From NCBI GenBank assembly GCA_030591525.1, contig JAUVAV010000028.1, positions 1 through 41,705 on the forward strand: DNA of 41,705 nt, given 5' to 3'. Made by a program: the position numbers and the translations under genes. Under the pieces are notes generated by a model, which did no database searches, was not told where the DNA came from, and worked only from the letters and a program-made list of their open reading frames with translations. How positions within the stretch are numbered: the stretch's first letter is position 1; each line of letters opens with the position of its first letter. The stretch is from a candidate division FCPU426 bacterium. GTDB taxonomy: Bacteria; Oederibacteriota; JAAXVQ01; JAUVAV01. Below, piece after piece: positions 25,364-33,187 of this stretch.

Positions 25364-25537
25364 TTATTTGTCTGAAGGGCCTAATATATCCAGAAAAATA
25401 GAGTCCAGAGTTTCGTCATCGAGATTCAAAACATCTTCATCCGTTATTTCCTGCGATTGGTCTTGGGCGGCAACCGTAAGGCCACCCAGGAGACCCAAAT
25501 GTGCCGCTAAACAAAGGAGAGCGATTTTTTTTACCAT
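25364..25537 (-). CDS. Small secreted acidic protein (57 aa), unknown function
   Basis: The gene starts at the ATG at 25537 with AAGGGG about 9 bases upstream and ends with TAA at 25364-25366. The protein begins MVKKIALLCLAAHLG, a signal peptide probably cut after VAA. The mature part is about 33 residues and strongly acidic (EITDEDVLNLDDETLDSIF). It is not a lipoprotein by the usual box. It sits 18 bases upstream of the SNase-like gene on the same strand, so the two are likely co-expressed. I know no family for it. Confidence 0.7.
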   Translation of the reverse strand: MVKKIALLCLAAHLGLLGGLTVAAQDQSQEITDEDVLNLDDETLDSIFLDILGPSDK

Positions 25538-26092
25538 ATTTCTATCCCCTTGTCTAAAGAATTTCAGGGTTTGGAATAAACCCGCTGGCCCAGTTTGCGT
25601 AGATATTAATATGCGCTATGCGTTGCCCCTCGCCCCGTGGGGAGAGGGGCAACGCAATTTAGGAAGTGCTGCCAGATAGCTATTTTTATGAGGTCATCCC
25701 GGAAAACTTGTCCCCAGTGAAGTCGAAGGGAGGCGAGGGATCTCCAGGAAAATAGCTTTTGGCAACAGTTCCATTCATCAGACCATTAAGTATTATGCAT
25801 TTTGTGTGCCATTTTTTATTTGCAGCGCTATTTTAACAGATGTCAGAAAAGATCAGATTTATAAAAGGATAATTCAACCGGCTGTCTTACCTCTTTATGA
25901 CGGCGAAAATGCATGGGTAAATCATTCCATAAATTCATGCCTCAAATATCTATTTTAACTTTAAAAATCCCCCGGAATTCCCAAATAAAATCTATCTTTT
26001 TAAGATACAACATATTAATATACCCCACAGTTTGCTCGCTGTTCGGAGCAAAGAGGCTGTGCTACTGCAAAAAAGGCAGGTAAAGACGTATC
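25538..26092. other. Gene-free spacer with a dispersed hairpin
   Basis: It holds the hairpin GCGTTGCCCCTC/GAGGGGCAACGC at 25620-25655 and a weak copy of the GTCATTCC-type repeat near 25692-25745. No further gene, tRNA or clear promoter was seen. Confidence 0.6.
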
Positions 26093-27718
26093 ATGCGCAT
26101 AAACCGAGCATGGGCCGCAATGGCGCCCGTGGGAGTTGTCATTATTGCCGTAATGTTAAGCAGTACCGGGCCGATAGCGAATAACGATTATGGCCTCCAT
26201 CTCCGGATCGGCCAGGAAATTGCGGAAAACGGGAAAATTCCCCGGCACGATAACCATTCCTATACTCTGCCGAAGGCCCCTTATCCGGCCCACGAGTGGC
26301 TCATCCAAGGGTTGCTTTACCGTCTGCATAAGGCCTGCGGTAATAGCGGCCTGGTAGTTTTAAAAGGATTATTAACCGGCCTTACATTGATTTTCCTTAT
26401 GCTCTCGATCCGCGGGCCGCTAGTAATCAAGCTAAGCCTGATCATCATGATCTGGTTATTGGGATGGAACCATATATATATACGGCCGCATTTGTTCTCC
26501 TGGATGCTGGCCAGTCTTTTAGTTCTGTTCTTAAACCGGAGAATTTATTGGGCGTTGCCGCTGCTGTTGCTGCTCTGGGCCAATAGCCATGGCAGTATCC
26601 TGCTGGGTGTAGGGATTATTGGGATTCATTTTTTGAAAGAGCAACAATCAAAGCAGTCATACCGGCCTATGATTTGGATCGGCCTTTGTATGTTAGTTCC
26701 TCTGCTTAATCCCCTGGGCATTGGTATTTATACTATCTTTTTCCAGATCAGCGCGCATACCGGATTTATCGGTGAATGGAAATCTTATGCCCTGAACACA
26801 GTGGCTTTCTGGGTCTTAACCGGACTTTTTACGTTGGCGGGATACGGTTGGTTTAAATCACAAGAGAAGAATCCATATGACCTTATTTTGATCGGGGTTT
26901 TAGCTCTGCTAAGTTTTTCTTCCAGCCGCAATGGTATCATGGCTGCTATTTTCCTGACTCCTTTTCTCGACCAATGGTATACCCCATTATTATCCCGTGG
27001 AGAACCCCGGGCCCGGAAAATCCAGGCCTGGGGTTTTGTCATTCTGGCCTTGGCGCTGCTGGGCCTTCGTCTGAATAATGGTCAGGTTTTAAGCTTCCGG
27101 CTGGATTATGAGCGTCTCCCCATAGCGGCTGTACAATTTATGAAAAAACATCGTCTGCCCGGCCCGGTTTTCAATGATTACAATTTTGGGGGTTACTTCC
27201 TTTGGAAAGCCTGGCCGGATTATCCGGTTTTTATTGACGGACGCACTGAAGTTTATCAGGGCAGAGTGCTGAAGGAATATTTAACTGTTTCCCGCGCCCA
27301 AGCCGGTTGGGAGCGGATTATGCGGAAGTATGATATCAAGGTTATGGTTATTCGGCCCGAAAGGGAGATTGCCAAGGTGCTCTTACAGCATGAGGCTTGG
27401 GATCTGGTTTATTTCGATTATAATTCCGTGATTTTTATCCGCTCGGACATACTCCCGGAGCTTAGGCGTCTGCATGTCATATCCCCTTACGGCCATCGGG
27501 ATAGCTCGCAAGTGCGGCAAGCGACGGAAGAAATAAATTATATGGTTCAAGAAAACCCCGTATTTTTCGGAGGATATAAAATACTGGCTTTTCTGCTGTA
27601 TCGACAGGGTAACCTGGCGGGCGCCCGCCAGGCTATTGGTCAATATTTAAAATTGCATCCTCAGGGCCGGCGGAACCCGGAAGCCCGATCCCTATTGCGG
27701 GCATTGCAAAGGCGATGA
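26093..27718 (+). CDS. Polytopic membrane protein, GT-C glycosyltransferase-like, with TPR-like tail
   Basis: 541 residues. A first membrane span is followed by NDYGLHLRIGQEI and HEWLIQGLLY, a pattern like the first outer loop of GT-C enzymes, where an Asp is catalytic. About ten membrane spans follow up to about residue 335. The soluble part has VFNDYNFGGYFLWKAWPDYP and VFIDGRTEVY, seen in a widespread uncharacterised family. The last 60 residues look like one or two TPR helix pairs (AFLLYRQGNLAGARQAIGQY). A role in lipid-linked sugar transfer, perhaps modifying surface proteins, is plausible but not shown. Confidence 0.7.
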   Translation: MRINRAWAAMAPVGVVIIAVMLSSTGPIANNDYGLHLRIGQEIAENGKIPRHDNHSYTLPKAPYPAHEWLIQGLLYRLHKACGNSGLVVLKGLLTGLTLIFLMLSIRGPLVIKLSLIIMIWLLGWNHIYIRPHLFSWMLASLLVLFLNRRIYWALPLLLLLWANSHGSILLGVGIIGIHFLKEQQSKQSYRPMIWIGLCMLVPLLNPLGIGIYTIFFQISAHTGFIGEWKSYALNTVAFWVLTGLFTLAGYGWFKSQEKNPYDLILIGVLALLSFSSSRNGIMAAIFLTPFLDQWYTPLLSRGEPRARKIQAWGFVILALALLGLRLNNGQVLSFRLDYERLPIAAVQFMKKHRLPGPVFNDYNFGGYFLWKAWPDYPVFIDGRTEVYQGRVLKEYLTVSRAQAGWERIMRKYDIKVMVIRPEREIAKVLLQHEAWDLVYFDYNSVIFIRSDILPELRRLHVISPYGHRDSSQVRQATEEINYMVQENPVFFGGYKILAFLLYRQGNLAGARQAIGQYLKLHPQGRRNPEARSLLRALQRR

Positions 27719-27733
27719 TGAGTATTTCACTTC

Positions 27734-27769
27734 GTCATTCCGAGCGTTAGCGAGGAATCTCTAAAACCA
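27734..27769. repeat. Half copy of the GTCATTCCGAGCG hairpin repeat
   Basis: It matches one arm of the element at 7190-7266 up to the CTAG in that element's loop, where the MITE-like element at 27770 begins. The second arm is missing. Positions 27719-27916 otherwise hold only that element. Confidence 0.65.
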
Positions 27770-27906
27770 CTAGGAGCGTGAGCATTTAGTTGGTTTTTTG
27801 AGAGTAGATAGTAGAAAGTAGACCGCATTTGAGATGTTTTATCTAATTTCTACTCTCGAATCTCAAATGCTCTGGAGCCTGAGCAACTAAATGCTCAGGC
27901 TCCTAG
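27770..27906 (+). mobile_element. MITE-like element, CTAG family, copy 3 (best preserved)
   Basis: 137 bp with 23-bp terminal inverted repeats differing at one position: CTAGGAGCgTGAGCATTTAG at 27770 and its complement ending at 27906. The right terminus also folds alone (GGAGCCTGAGCA with TGCTCAGGCTCC). The core contains AGTAGACCGCATTTGAGAT and inner inverted repeats. It encodes no protein. Its right end lies 10 bases before the GIY-YIG start codon, and the short AAAGG just past the CTAG is that gene's ribosome site. Confidence 0.8.
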
Positions 27907-27916
27907 AAAGGTAACC

Positions 27917-28189
27917 ATGTCTTATTTTGTCTATATGCTGGAATGTTCCGACCGGAGTTACTATACCGGCTATACCCGGAACATTGAACAACGCCTGGCT
28001 TTGCACCAAAAGGGAAGCGGCTCAGCCTATGTGTATTCCCGGCGTCCTTTTAAATTAATTTATACCGAAAAGTATCCCACCCAACGTCAAGCCATGCAGC
28101 GGGAAATGGAAATCCAGAAATGGAGACGCGCCCGTAAGCTGGCGCTGCTAAGCGGGGATCTGAAAGGCGAAGGAACAGTTAATGGTTAA
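27917..28189 (+). CDS. GIY-YIG domain protein (YhbQ/UPF0213-like)
   Basis: 90 residues, a single GIY-YIG nuclease-type domain. YFVYMLEC and YYTGYTRNIEQRL are the two hallmark strands, followed by the Arg on helix 1 and the later Glu (MEIQKW). The family is often called a putative endonuclease; its function is not settled. The gene overlaps the ABC-F start by 8 bases, so it is co-translated with that gene. Confidence 0.9.
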   Translation: MSYFVYMLECSDRSYYTGYTRNIEQRLALHQKGSGSAYVYSRRPFKLIYTEKYPTQRQAMQREMEIQKWRRARKLALLSGDLKGEGTVNG

Positions 28190-30074
28190 AATCGCGGAAA
28201 TTTGTAAAGCCTATAGCGCGCAGCCCTTGCTGGACCGGGTGAGTTTTAATATTAACCCAGGAGAAAGAATCGGATTGGTGGGCCGCAATGGCAGCGGCAA
28301 AACCACCCTGTTTAGAATACTTATGGGGCTTGAAGAACCGGATAGCGGCGAGCTCGGCATACCCAAAGATTACACCATAGGTTATTTACAGCAGCTTCTT
28401 TTATTTACGCAGCCCACAGTCTTAGAAGAAGCCGGCCGGGGATTGCCTCCGGCTAGAGAATACGATCACTGGCGCGTGGAGAAGATATTATTCGGCCTGG
28501 GTTTTACGGCGGCGGACATGCCGCGCGCTCCGCAGGAACTCTCGGGCGGATTCCAGATCCGGCTGAATCTGACCAAGACCCTGGTTTCGGAGCCGGATCT
28601 CCTGCTGCTGGACGAGCCGACCAATTACCTGGATATTGTTTCTATCCGCTGGATGGAAAAATTTCTGCGCGCCTGGAAAAGAGAGTTTATCCTGATCACG
28701 CATGACCGGCGGTTTATGGACACAGTCACGACACATACTATGGGCATCCATCGCTGTAAGCTGAAAAAAATCCCGGGCCCTACGGCCAAACTCTATCAAC
28801 AGATTATACAGGAAGAAGAAATCTACGAAAAAACCCGTGAGCGTGATGAAAAGCGCCGCAAAGAACTCGATGTATTCATTAGCCGCTTTCGCGCCAAAGC
28901 GCGCCTGGCAGGATTAGTCCAGTCACGGGTTAAAACCCTGGCCAAGCAGCAGAAACAGGAGCAGCTGGAAAAACTGGCAGAGGTGGAGTTTAAATTTTCT
29001 TCCCAGCCTTTTCCGGCCCAGGAAATGCTTTCCACCAGGGATTTGGGATTTCATTATACCCCGGATAAACCCTGGTTGATTGATAAACTGAATTTCAACC
29101 TGGGTTCGCGGGAACGGATTGCCATTATTGGAAAAAACGGGAAAGGAAAATCAACCCTGCTGCGTCTGCTGGCCGGAGAACTCACTCCGCGGGAGGGACG
29201 GATCAAACAGCATGCCCGTTTGGAAACCGGTTATTTTGGACAGACCAATATCCAACGCTTAAATCCGGAATATACTATAGAAGAAGAAATGATAGCGGCC
29301 GAGCCTCGTCAGAGCCGGGAACGCGCGCGTAACATATGTGGTGTCATGCTCTTTAGCGGTGACCAGGCGCTCAAGCGAATCAGCGTCTTGTCCGGAGGCG
29401 AAAAAAGCCGGGTACTGCTGGGGAAATTGCTTCTGCGACCGGTCAATCTCTTGCTTTTGGACGAGCCGACTAATCATCTGGATATGGAAAGCTGCGACTC
29501 TATGCTGGACGCCATGCAGAATTTTGACGGTTCGATCATTTTTGTGACCCATGACGAGATATTTCTCCATACGCTGGCGGAGAAACTGATTATTTTTGAC
29601 CGCGACCGCGTTATTTTCTACCATGGCAAGTATCAGAATTTTTTAGACGACATTGGGTGGGAGAACGAGGAAACCCAGAAAGAGGGTTTTATAACCGCCG
29701 CTCCGCCCCCCGGGCCCAGGCCGGAGCCTGGAAGCCAAAAAGCTGAGCCTGACTTGGCCGCCCGGAAAGGTCTGCGTCAAGCCCGCGCGAAGATTATTCA
29801 GGAAAAATCCAAAACCCTGCGCCCCCTGGAAGCGCGGGTACAGGAACTGGAAAAAATGATCGAGCGTCTGGAATTGGAAATCGGCCGGAATAACCAACTC
29901 CTGATCGAAGCCTCCACGCAGGGGGATGTCGGGGTTATTGCCGAGCTGCCTAAAAAAAATCGTGAGCTTCAATCCCAGGTGGATTTCTTATACCAGGAGC
30001 TGGAAAAAGCCCACCGTGATTATGATGTGAAGGCCCGGCATTTTGAGAAAAAAATGGAGGCCTTGGAGCGTTGA
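28182..30074 (+). CDS. ABC-F family ATPase (ribosome-associated type)
   Basis: 630 residues with two ABC domains and no membrane spans. Domain 1 has GRNGSGKTT, LSGGFQIRL and LLLLDEPTNYLD; domain 2 has GKNGKGKST, LSGGEKSRVLL and LLLLDEPTNHLD. The linker between them is charged and helical, as in ABC-F proteins that enter the ribosomal E site. A C-terminal coiled coil (from about residue 545, ARAKIIQEKSKTLRPL) resembles the Uup/YheS branch. Family members rescue or tune stalled ribosomes; some give antibiotic resistance. Which one this is cannot be told. Confidence 0.93.
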   Translation: MVKIAEICKAYSAQPLLDRVSFNINPGERIGLVGRNGSGKTTLFRILMGLEEPDSGELGIPKDYTIGYLQQLLLFTQPTVLEEAGRGLPPAREYDHWRVEKILFGLGFTAADMPRAPQELSGGFQIRLNLTKTLVSEPDLLLLDEPTNYLDIVSIRWMEKFLRAWKREFILITHDRRFMDTVTTHTMGIHRCKLKKIPGPTAKLYQQIIQEEEIYEKTRERDEKRRKELDVFISRFRAKARLAGLVQSRVKTLAKQQKQEQLEKLAEVEFKFSSQPFPAQEMLSTRDLGFHYTPDKPWLIDKLNFNLGSRERIAIIGKNGKGKSTLLRLLAGELTPREGRIKQHARLETGYFGQTNIQRLNPEYTIEEEMIAAEPRQSRERARNICGVMLFSGDQALKRISVLSGGEKSRVLLGKLLLRPVNLLLLDEPTNHLDMESCDSMLDAMQNFDGSIIFVTHDEIFLHTLAEKLIIFDRDRVIFYHGKYQNFLDDIGWENEETQKEGFITAAPPPGPRPEPGSQKAEPDLAARKGLRQARAKIIQEKSKTLRPLEARVQELEKMIERLELEIGRNNQLLIEASTQGDVGVIAELPKKNRELQSQVDFLYQELEKAHRDYDVKARHFEKKMEALER

Positions 30075-30099
30075 GGAATCCTGGTGTTTAAAAAGTAGG

Positions 30100-30120
30100 G
30101 GGCGGGTTCCAAACCCGCCC
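30100..30120. repeat. Dispersed hairpin GGGCGGGTT/AACCCGCCC
   Basis: A 9-bp perfect stem with a 3-base loop, 25 bases past the ABC-F stop. A near copy is at 32825-32845. It may end transcription, but no T-run follows. Confidence 0.65.
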
Positions 30121-30137
30121 AAATGATATTGAATGAT

Positions 30138-30534
30138 ATGGGACAAATGATCGAATATACATAGCATGATTTGTTGCACCATAATCCAGGTATTGAATTG
30201 GATGAATATATAATAATGCCAAATCATTTTCATGGGATTATTAAAATTGGTTTAAATCCTGGGAAAGGGGATACGGGACGTTAGTTAGTCAGTAACTAAG
30301 CGCAACTGGGAGTAAAAAGACGGTTAATCGCTGAATATTTAGGTGTAAGCGGGTTAGCAGTAAGTCAAGCAGTGAATCAAGGAGAACAGGAAGAACGAAA
30401 AAAAATCTACTTACTGACTAACCAACGTCCCCCAGAATTCAGGCTAAGTACAACCAAAAGCCGGAAAGGAAAAGGCGATTTTGGTAGGTTTGGGATGGTG
30501 CGGGATAAAGCAATTGACGCTTTTTAGCAGGAAT
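30138..30534 (+). pseudogene. Decayed REP-associated tyrosine transposase (RAYT) gene
   Basis: In one frame the sequence reads MGQMIEYT, a TAG (30162-30164) where the family has Trp, then HDLLHHNPGIELDEY and the HUH motif IIMPNHFHGIIKI (30210-30248). Two further stops follow at a repeat near 30281. The same frame then gives RRLIAEYLGVSGLAVSQAV, a helix-turn-helix-like tail, and ends with TAG near 30532-30534. The middle of the protein with the catalytic Tyr is missing. The remaining spacer to 30700 has no recognisable gene. Confidence 0.75.
30275..30431. repeat. Inverted GGGACGTTRGTTAGTCA repeats within the RAYT relic
   Basis: One copy runs forward from 30275, and its complement ends at 30431; about 20 of 21 positions match. 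The forward copy also contains a small palindrome (TTAGTTA/TAACTAA). A third copy is at 32697-32718, past asnB. These are probably the REP-like ends of this transposase family. Confidence 0.7.
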
Positions 30535-30700
30535 GATATGTTTGTTCCGAAAAGCAAATTCCTATCGGTTGGAACAAAAACTTAATACCAGCTTATATAT
30601 TCCCGAGATTTCACAATTCGTGAATACCCTGGGATCGGCCGTAGTGGGGAAAATCTTGGGGTAAGTCATAGCGAATCAGGTTTGAGGGGATAAGCCTTCG

Positions 30701-32683
30701 ATGTGCGGGATTGCGGGATATTTTCAATTAGAGAGAAGAACCCAGCCGGATAAGGAACTGCTGGTCTCCATGGTAACCATGCTCCGGCACCGCGGTCCGG
30801 ACGAATTCGGCGCCTATTTTGATAATCGGTGCGTGCTGGGGCATGCCCGGTTGTCAATTATCGATCTGGCCGCCGGTTCGCAACCGCTGGGTAATGAAGA
30901 TGGTTCAATCTGGATAACCTTTAATGGAGAAATATTTAATTATCTCGAGCTGCGGCCGGAGCTAGAAAAACTGGGGCATGTTTTCCGCACGCGTTCTGAC
31001 ACCGAGGTAATTGTACATGCTTACGAAGAATGGGGACGCGATTGCCTGAACCGGTTCAATGGGCAGTTCGCCTTCGCGGTTTATGACCGGAAAGAAGAGT
31101 CGCTGTTTGTGGCCCGCGACCGGATGGGCATCCGGCCGGTTTTTTATGCCGTGCACCAGGGCCGCTTCTATTTCGCTTCCGAGTTGAAAGCCATTTTCTG
31201 CGACCCGAGCTTTCCCCGCCGGCCGGATTTTCCGGGACTGGATGAGATATTCACCTGGTGGACCACAGCTCCTCCCCGGACCGCTTTTGAAGGTGTCAAT
31301 GAACTCGCAGCCGGAACCTTCCTGGAGATTAAAAAGCAAAAGATAAATATCGGCCGATACTGGCAAATAAGCTTTCCGGAAGAATTCGACCGGAAGCGTT
31401 CCGTAGATTCGTGGGCCGAAGAACTGCACGAAATCCTGGTGGATGCGGTACGTCTCAGGCTCCGGGCCGACGTTCCGGTGGGCGGATACTTATCGGGCGG
31501 ACTTGATTCCTCGGCCACCACGGCCCTGATAAGGAATTTTACAGATACGCCTATCGAAACTTTTTCCATAACTTTTCAGGACCGGGCCTATGACGAGTCA
31601 AAATACCAGAAGCAGATGGCGGATTTCATCGGCACCCGGCATCACCAGGTTTGCTGCGGCTGCCGGGATATTGCGGAGAATTTTCCACGGGTAATCTGGC
31701 ATATTGAGCGGCCCATAGTACGGACCGCTCCGGCGCCGCTGTACATGCTCTCCCGGCTGGTAAACCAGAACCGCTTTAAAGTTGTTCTCACCGGAGAGGG
31801 AGCGGACGAGATCCTGGGCGGGTATGATATTTTTAAGGAGGCACTGATAAGGAGTTTCTGGGCGAAGAACCCGGACTCTGCCTGCCGGCCGTTGTTGCTG
31901 AAAAAGCTGTATCCCACCCTGCCGCGCTCGCCCGCTCGGGCCAAATATTATCTGGAGCACTTCTATAAAGCCGGGTTGTCGCAAACCGATGCTTTTTATT
32001 TCTCGCATATGCAGAGGATAAATACAACCAGCCGGATCAAGGAGTATTTCAGCGAAGAAGTTCGGACGCAGACGGAAAAGCACGATTCCATAGGTGTCTA
32101 TGGGCAAGACCTTCCGGAAAGCTATTTCAAGTGGCATCATTTACTGCGCGCCCAGTATTTGGAGATGAAGTCGCTGATGGCAGGCTACCTGCTTTCCTCG
32201 CAGGGCGACCGGGTCAGCGCGGCCCACGCGGTGGAGGGAAGGTTCCCGTTTCTGGATCATCGCCTGGTCGAGTTTGCCTCCTGTATTCCGCCGTCCGGTA
32301 AAATATTCGGGCTCCAGGAAAAATATGTTCTTAAAAAGGCCCTGAGCCGGGAATTACCCCTGGAAATACTGTCACGGGTAAAGCAGCCGTACATGGCGCC
32401 GGATGCCAACAGCTTTGTTAAGCCGGATGCCCCGGAGTATATAGACGAGATCCTCTCTGAGGAAGCTGTCCGGCAGACCCATATTTTCAATCACCGGGCC
32501 GTATCAAGTCTGCACCGGAAATGCAAGCAGCAATCCCAAGGCCGTTTGTCCTTTAAGGATAACATGTCATTTATCGGTATTTTATCAACCCAGCTTCTAT
32601 ACCGGCAATATGGGAAAAATTTCCGAATTCCGCAGCCCCTGACCCGGGATAAATTCACGGTTTGGCAGGATAATACCGGTTAA
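30701..32683 (+). CDS. asnB: Asparagine synthase (glutamine-hydrolysing)
   Basis: 660 residues. The N-terminal glutaminase domain starts with the nucleophile Cys2 (MCGIAGYF) and has RHRGPDEFG and TFNGEIFNY. The synthetase domain has the PP-loop SGGLDS at 265-270 and LTGEGADEILGGYD. It makes asparagine, or transfers amide nitrogen to another acid, using ATP and glutamine; AsnB-like proteins also modify surface sugars or peptides. GAGGGGAT lies about 11 bases before the ATG. It stands alone between repeat-rich spacers and between direct copies of the GGGACGTT repeat. Confidence 0.93.
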   Translation: MCGIAGYFQLERRTQPDKELLVSMVTMLRHRGPDEFGAYFDNRCVLGHARLSIIDLAAGSQPLGNEDGSIWITFNGEIFNYLELRPELEKLGHVFRTRSDTEVIVHAYEEWGRDCLNRFNGQFAFAVYDRKEESLFVARDRMGIRPVFYAVHQGRFYFASELKAIFCDPSFPRRPDFPGLDEIFTWWTTAPPRTAFEGVNELAAGTFLEIKKQKINIGRYWQISFPEEFDRKRSVDSWAEELHEILVDAVRLRLRADVPVGGYLSGGLDSSATTALIRNFTDTPIETFSITFQDRAYDESKYQKQMADFIGTRHHQVCCGCRDIAENFPRVIWHIERPIVRTAPAPLYMLSRLVNQNRFKVVLTGEGADEILGGYDIFKEALIRSFWAKNPDSACRPLLLKKLYPTLPRSPARAKYYLEHFYKAGLSQTDAFYFSHMQRINTTSRIKEYFSEEVRTQTEKHDSIGVYGQDLPESYFKWHHLLRAQYLEMKSLMAGYLLSSQGDRVSAAHAVEGRFPFLDHRLVEFASCIPPSGKIFGLQEKYVLKKALSRELPLEILSRVKQPYMAPDANSFVKPDAPEYIDEILSEEAVRQTHIFNHRAVSSLHRKCKQQSQGRLSFKDNMSFIGILSTQLLYRQYGKNFRIPQPLTRDKFTVWQDNTG

Positions 32684-32696
32684 ATCGCAAGAATCC

Positions 32697-32718
32697 GGGA
32701 CGTTGGTTAGTCAATAAG
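32697..32718. repeat. Third copy of the GGGACGTTRGTTAGTCA repeat
   Basis: Same orientation as the copy at 30275. Both are followed by a similar short tail (GCGCAA). It lies 14 bases past the asnB stop. Confidence 0.65.
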
Positions 32719-32824
32719 TGGGCGCAATATAGAAAAATGAATGAAAAGGCAAAAAATCTGTGTAATGCAATATGCTAAGACAGGGAAAAATACACATGCC
32801 GGGCTGGATTGGAACCTATGACAA

Positions 32825-32936
32825 GGGCGGGTTTGGAACCCGCCCCTACAGTTAGGGTAATGGAATTAATATGAACGTATTATCCCAATTTTGCATGTAA
32901 TACTGTGCTATGTAGGGGCACGGAGCGCCGTGTGCC
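32825..32936. repeat. Two dispersed hairpins in the asnB-giant gene spacer
   Basis: GGGCGGGTTtggAACCCGCCC is at 32825-32845, and a GGCACGG/CCGTGTGCC hairpin preceded by GTAGG is at 32917-32936. The rest of 32684-33187 is AT-rich and has no supported gene. Confidence 0.6.
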
Positions 32937-33044
32937 TGCTTGAATGCCGAAAAAATGTGCAAGTTAGTGCTATTCGAGACAGTTCCCCTACTGAAAATAC
33001 GTCTTAAATTGCAAGAAATTCAACGAAAATAATTACAAATAAAT

Positions 33045-33073
33045 TTGACAACAGGAAAAATATATCATAATAT
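33045..33073 (+). promoter_or_regulatory. Candidate sigma-70 promoter of the giant surface-protein gene
   Basis: A perfect TTGACA at 33045-33050 is followed by CATAAT (15-base gap) or TAATAT (17-base gap, ending 33073). The leader would be about 110 bases of AT-rich sequence, ending in AGGGG at 33176-33180, 7 bases before the ATG. Confidence 0.55.
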
Positions 33074-33187
33074 AAAACTATGGAACATGCAAAAAAAAAC
33101 AACAAAATAAAAACATAGAACATAAATTTTTCATAAATATTTAGGAAATATTTAGTATTAGTCGATAATAACTGTAGGGGTATATTT

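Noticed and set aside
26700-27045. Minus-strand frame inside the membrane-protein gene
   Set aside because: Shadow of the plus-strand gene, which has consistent membrane spans throughout.
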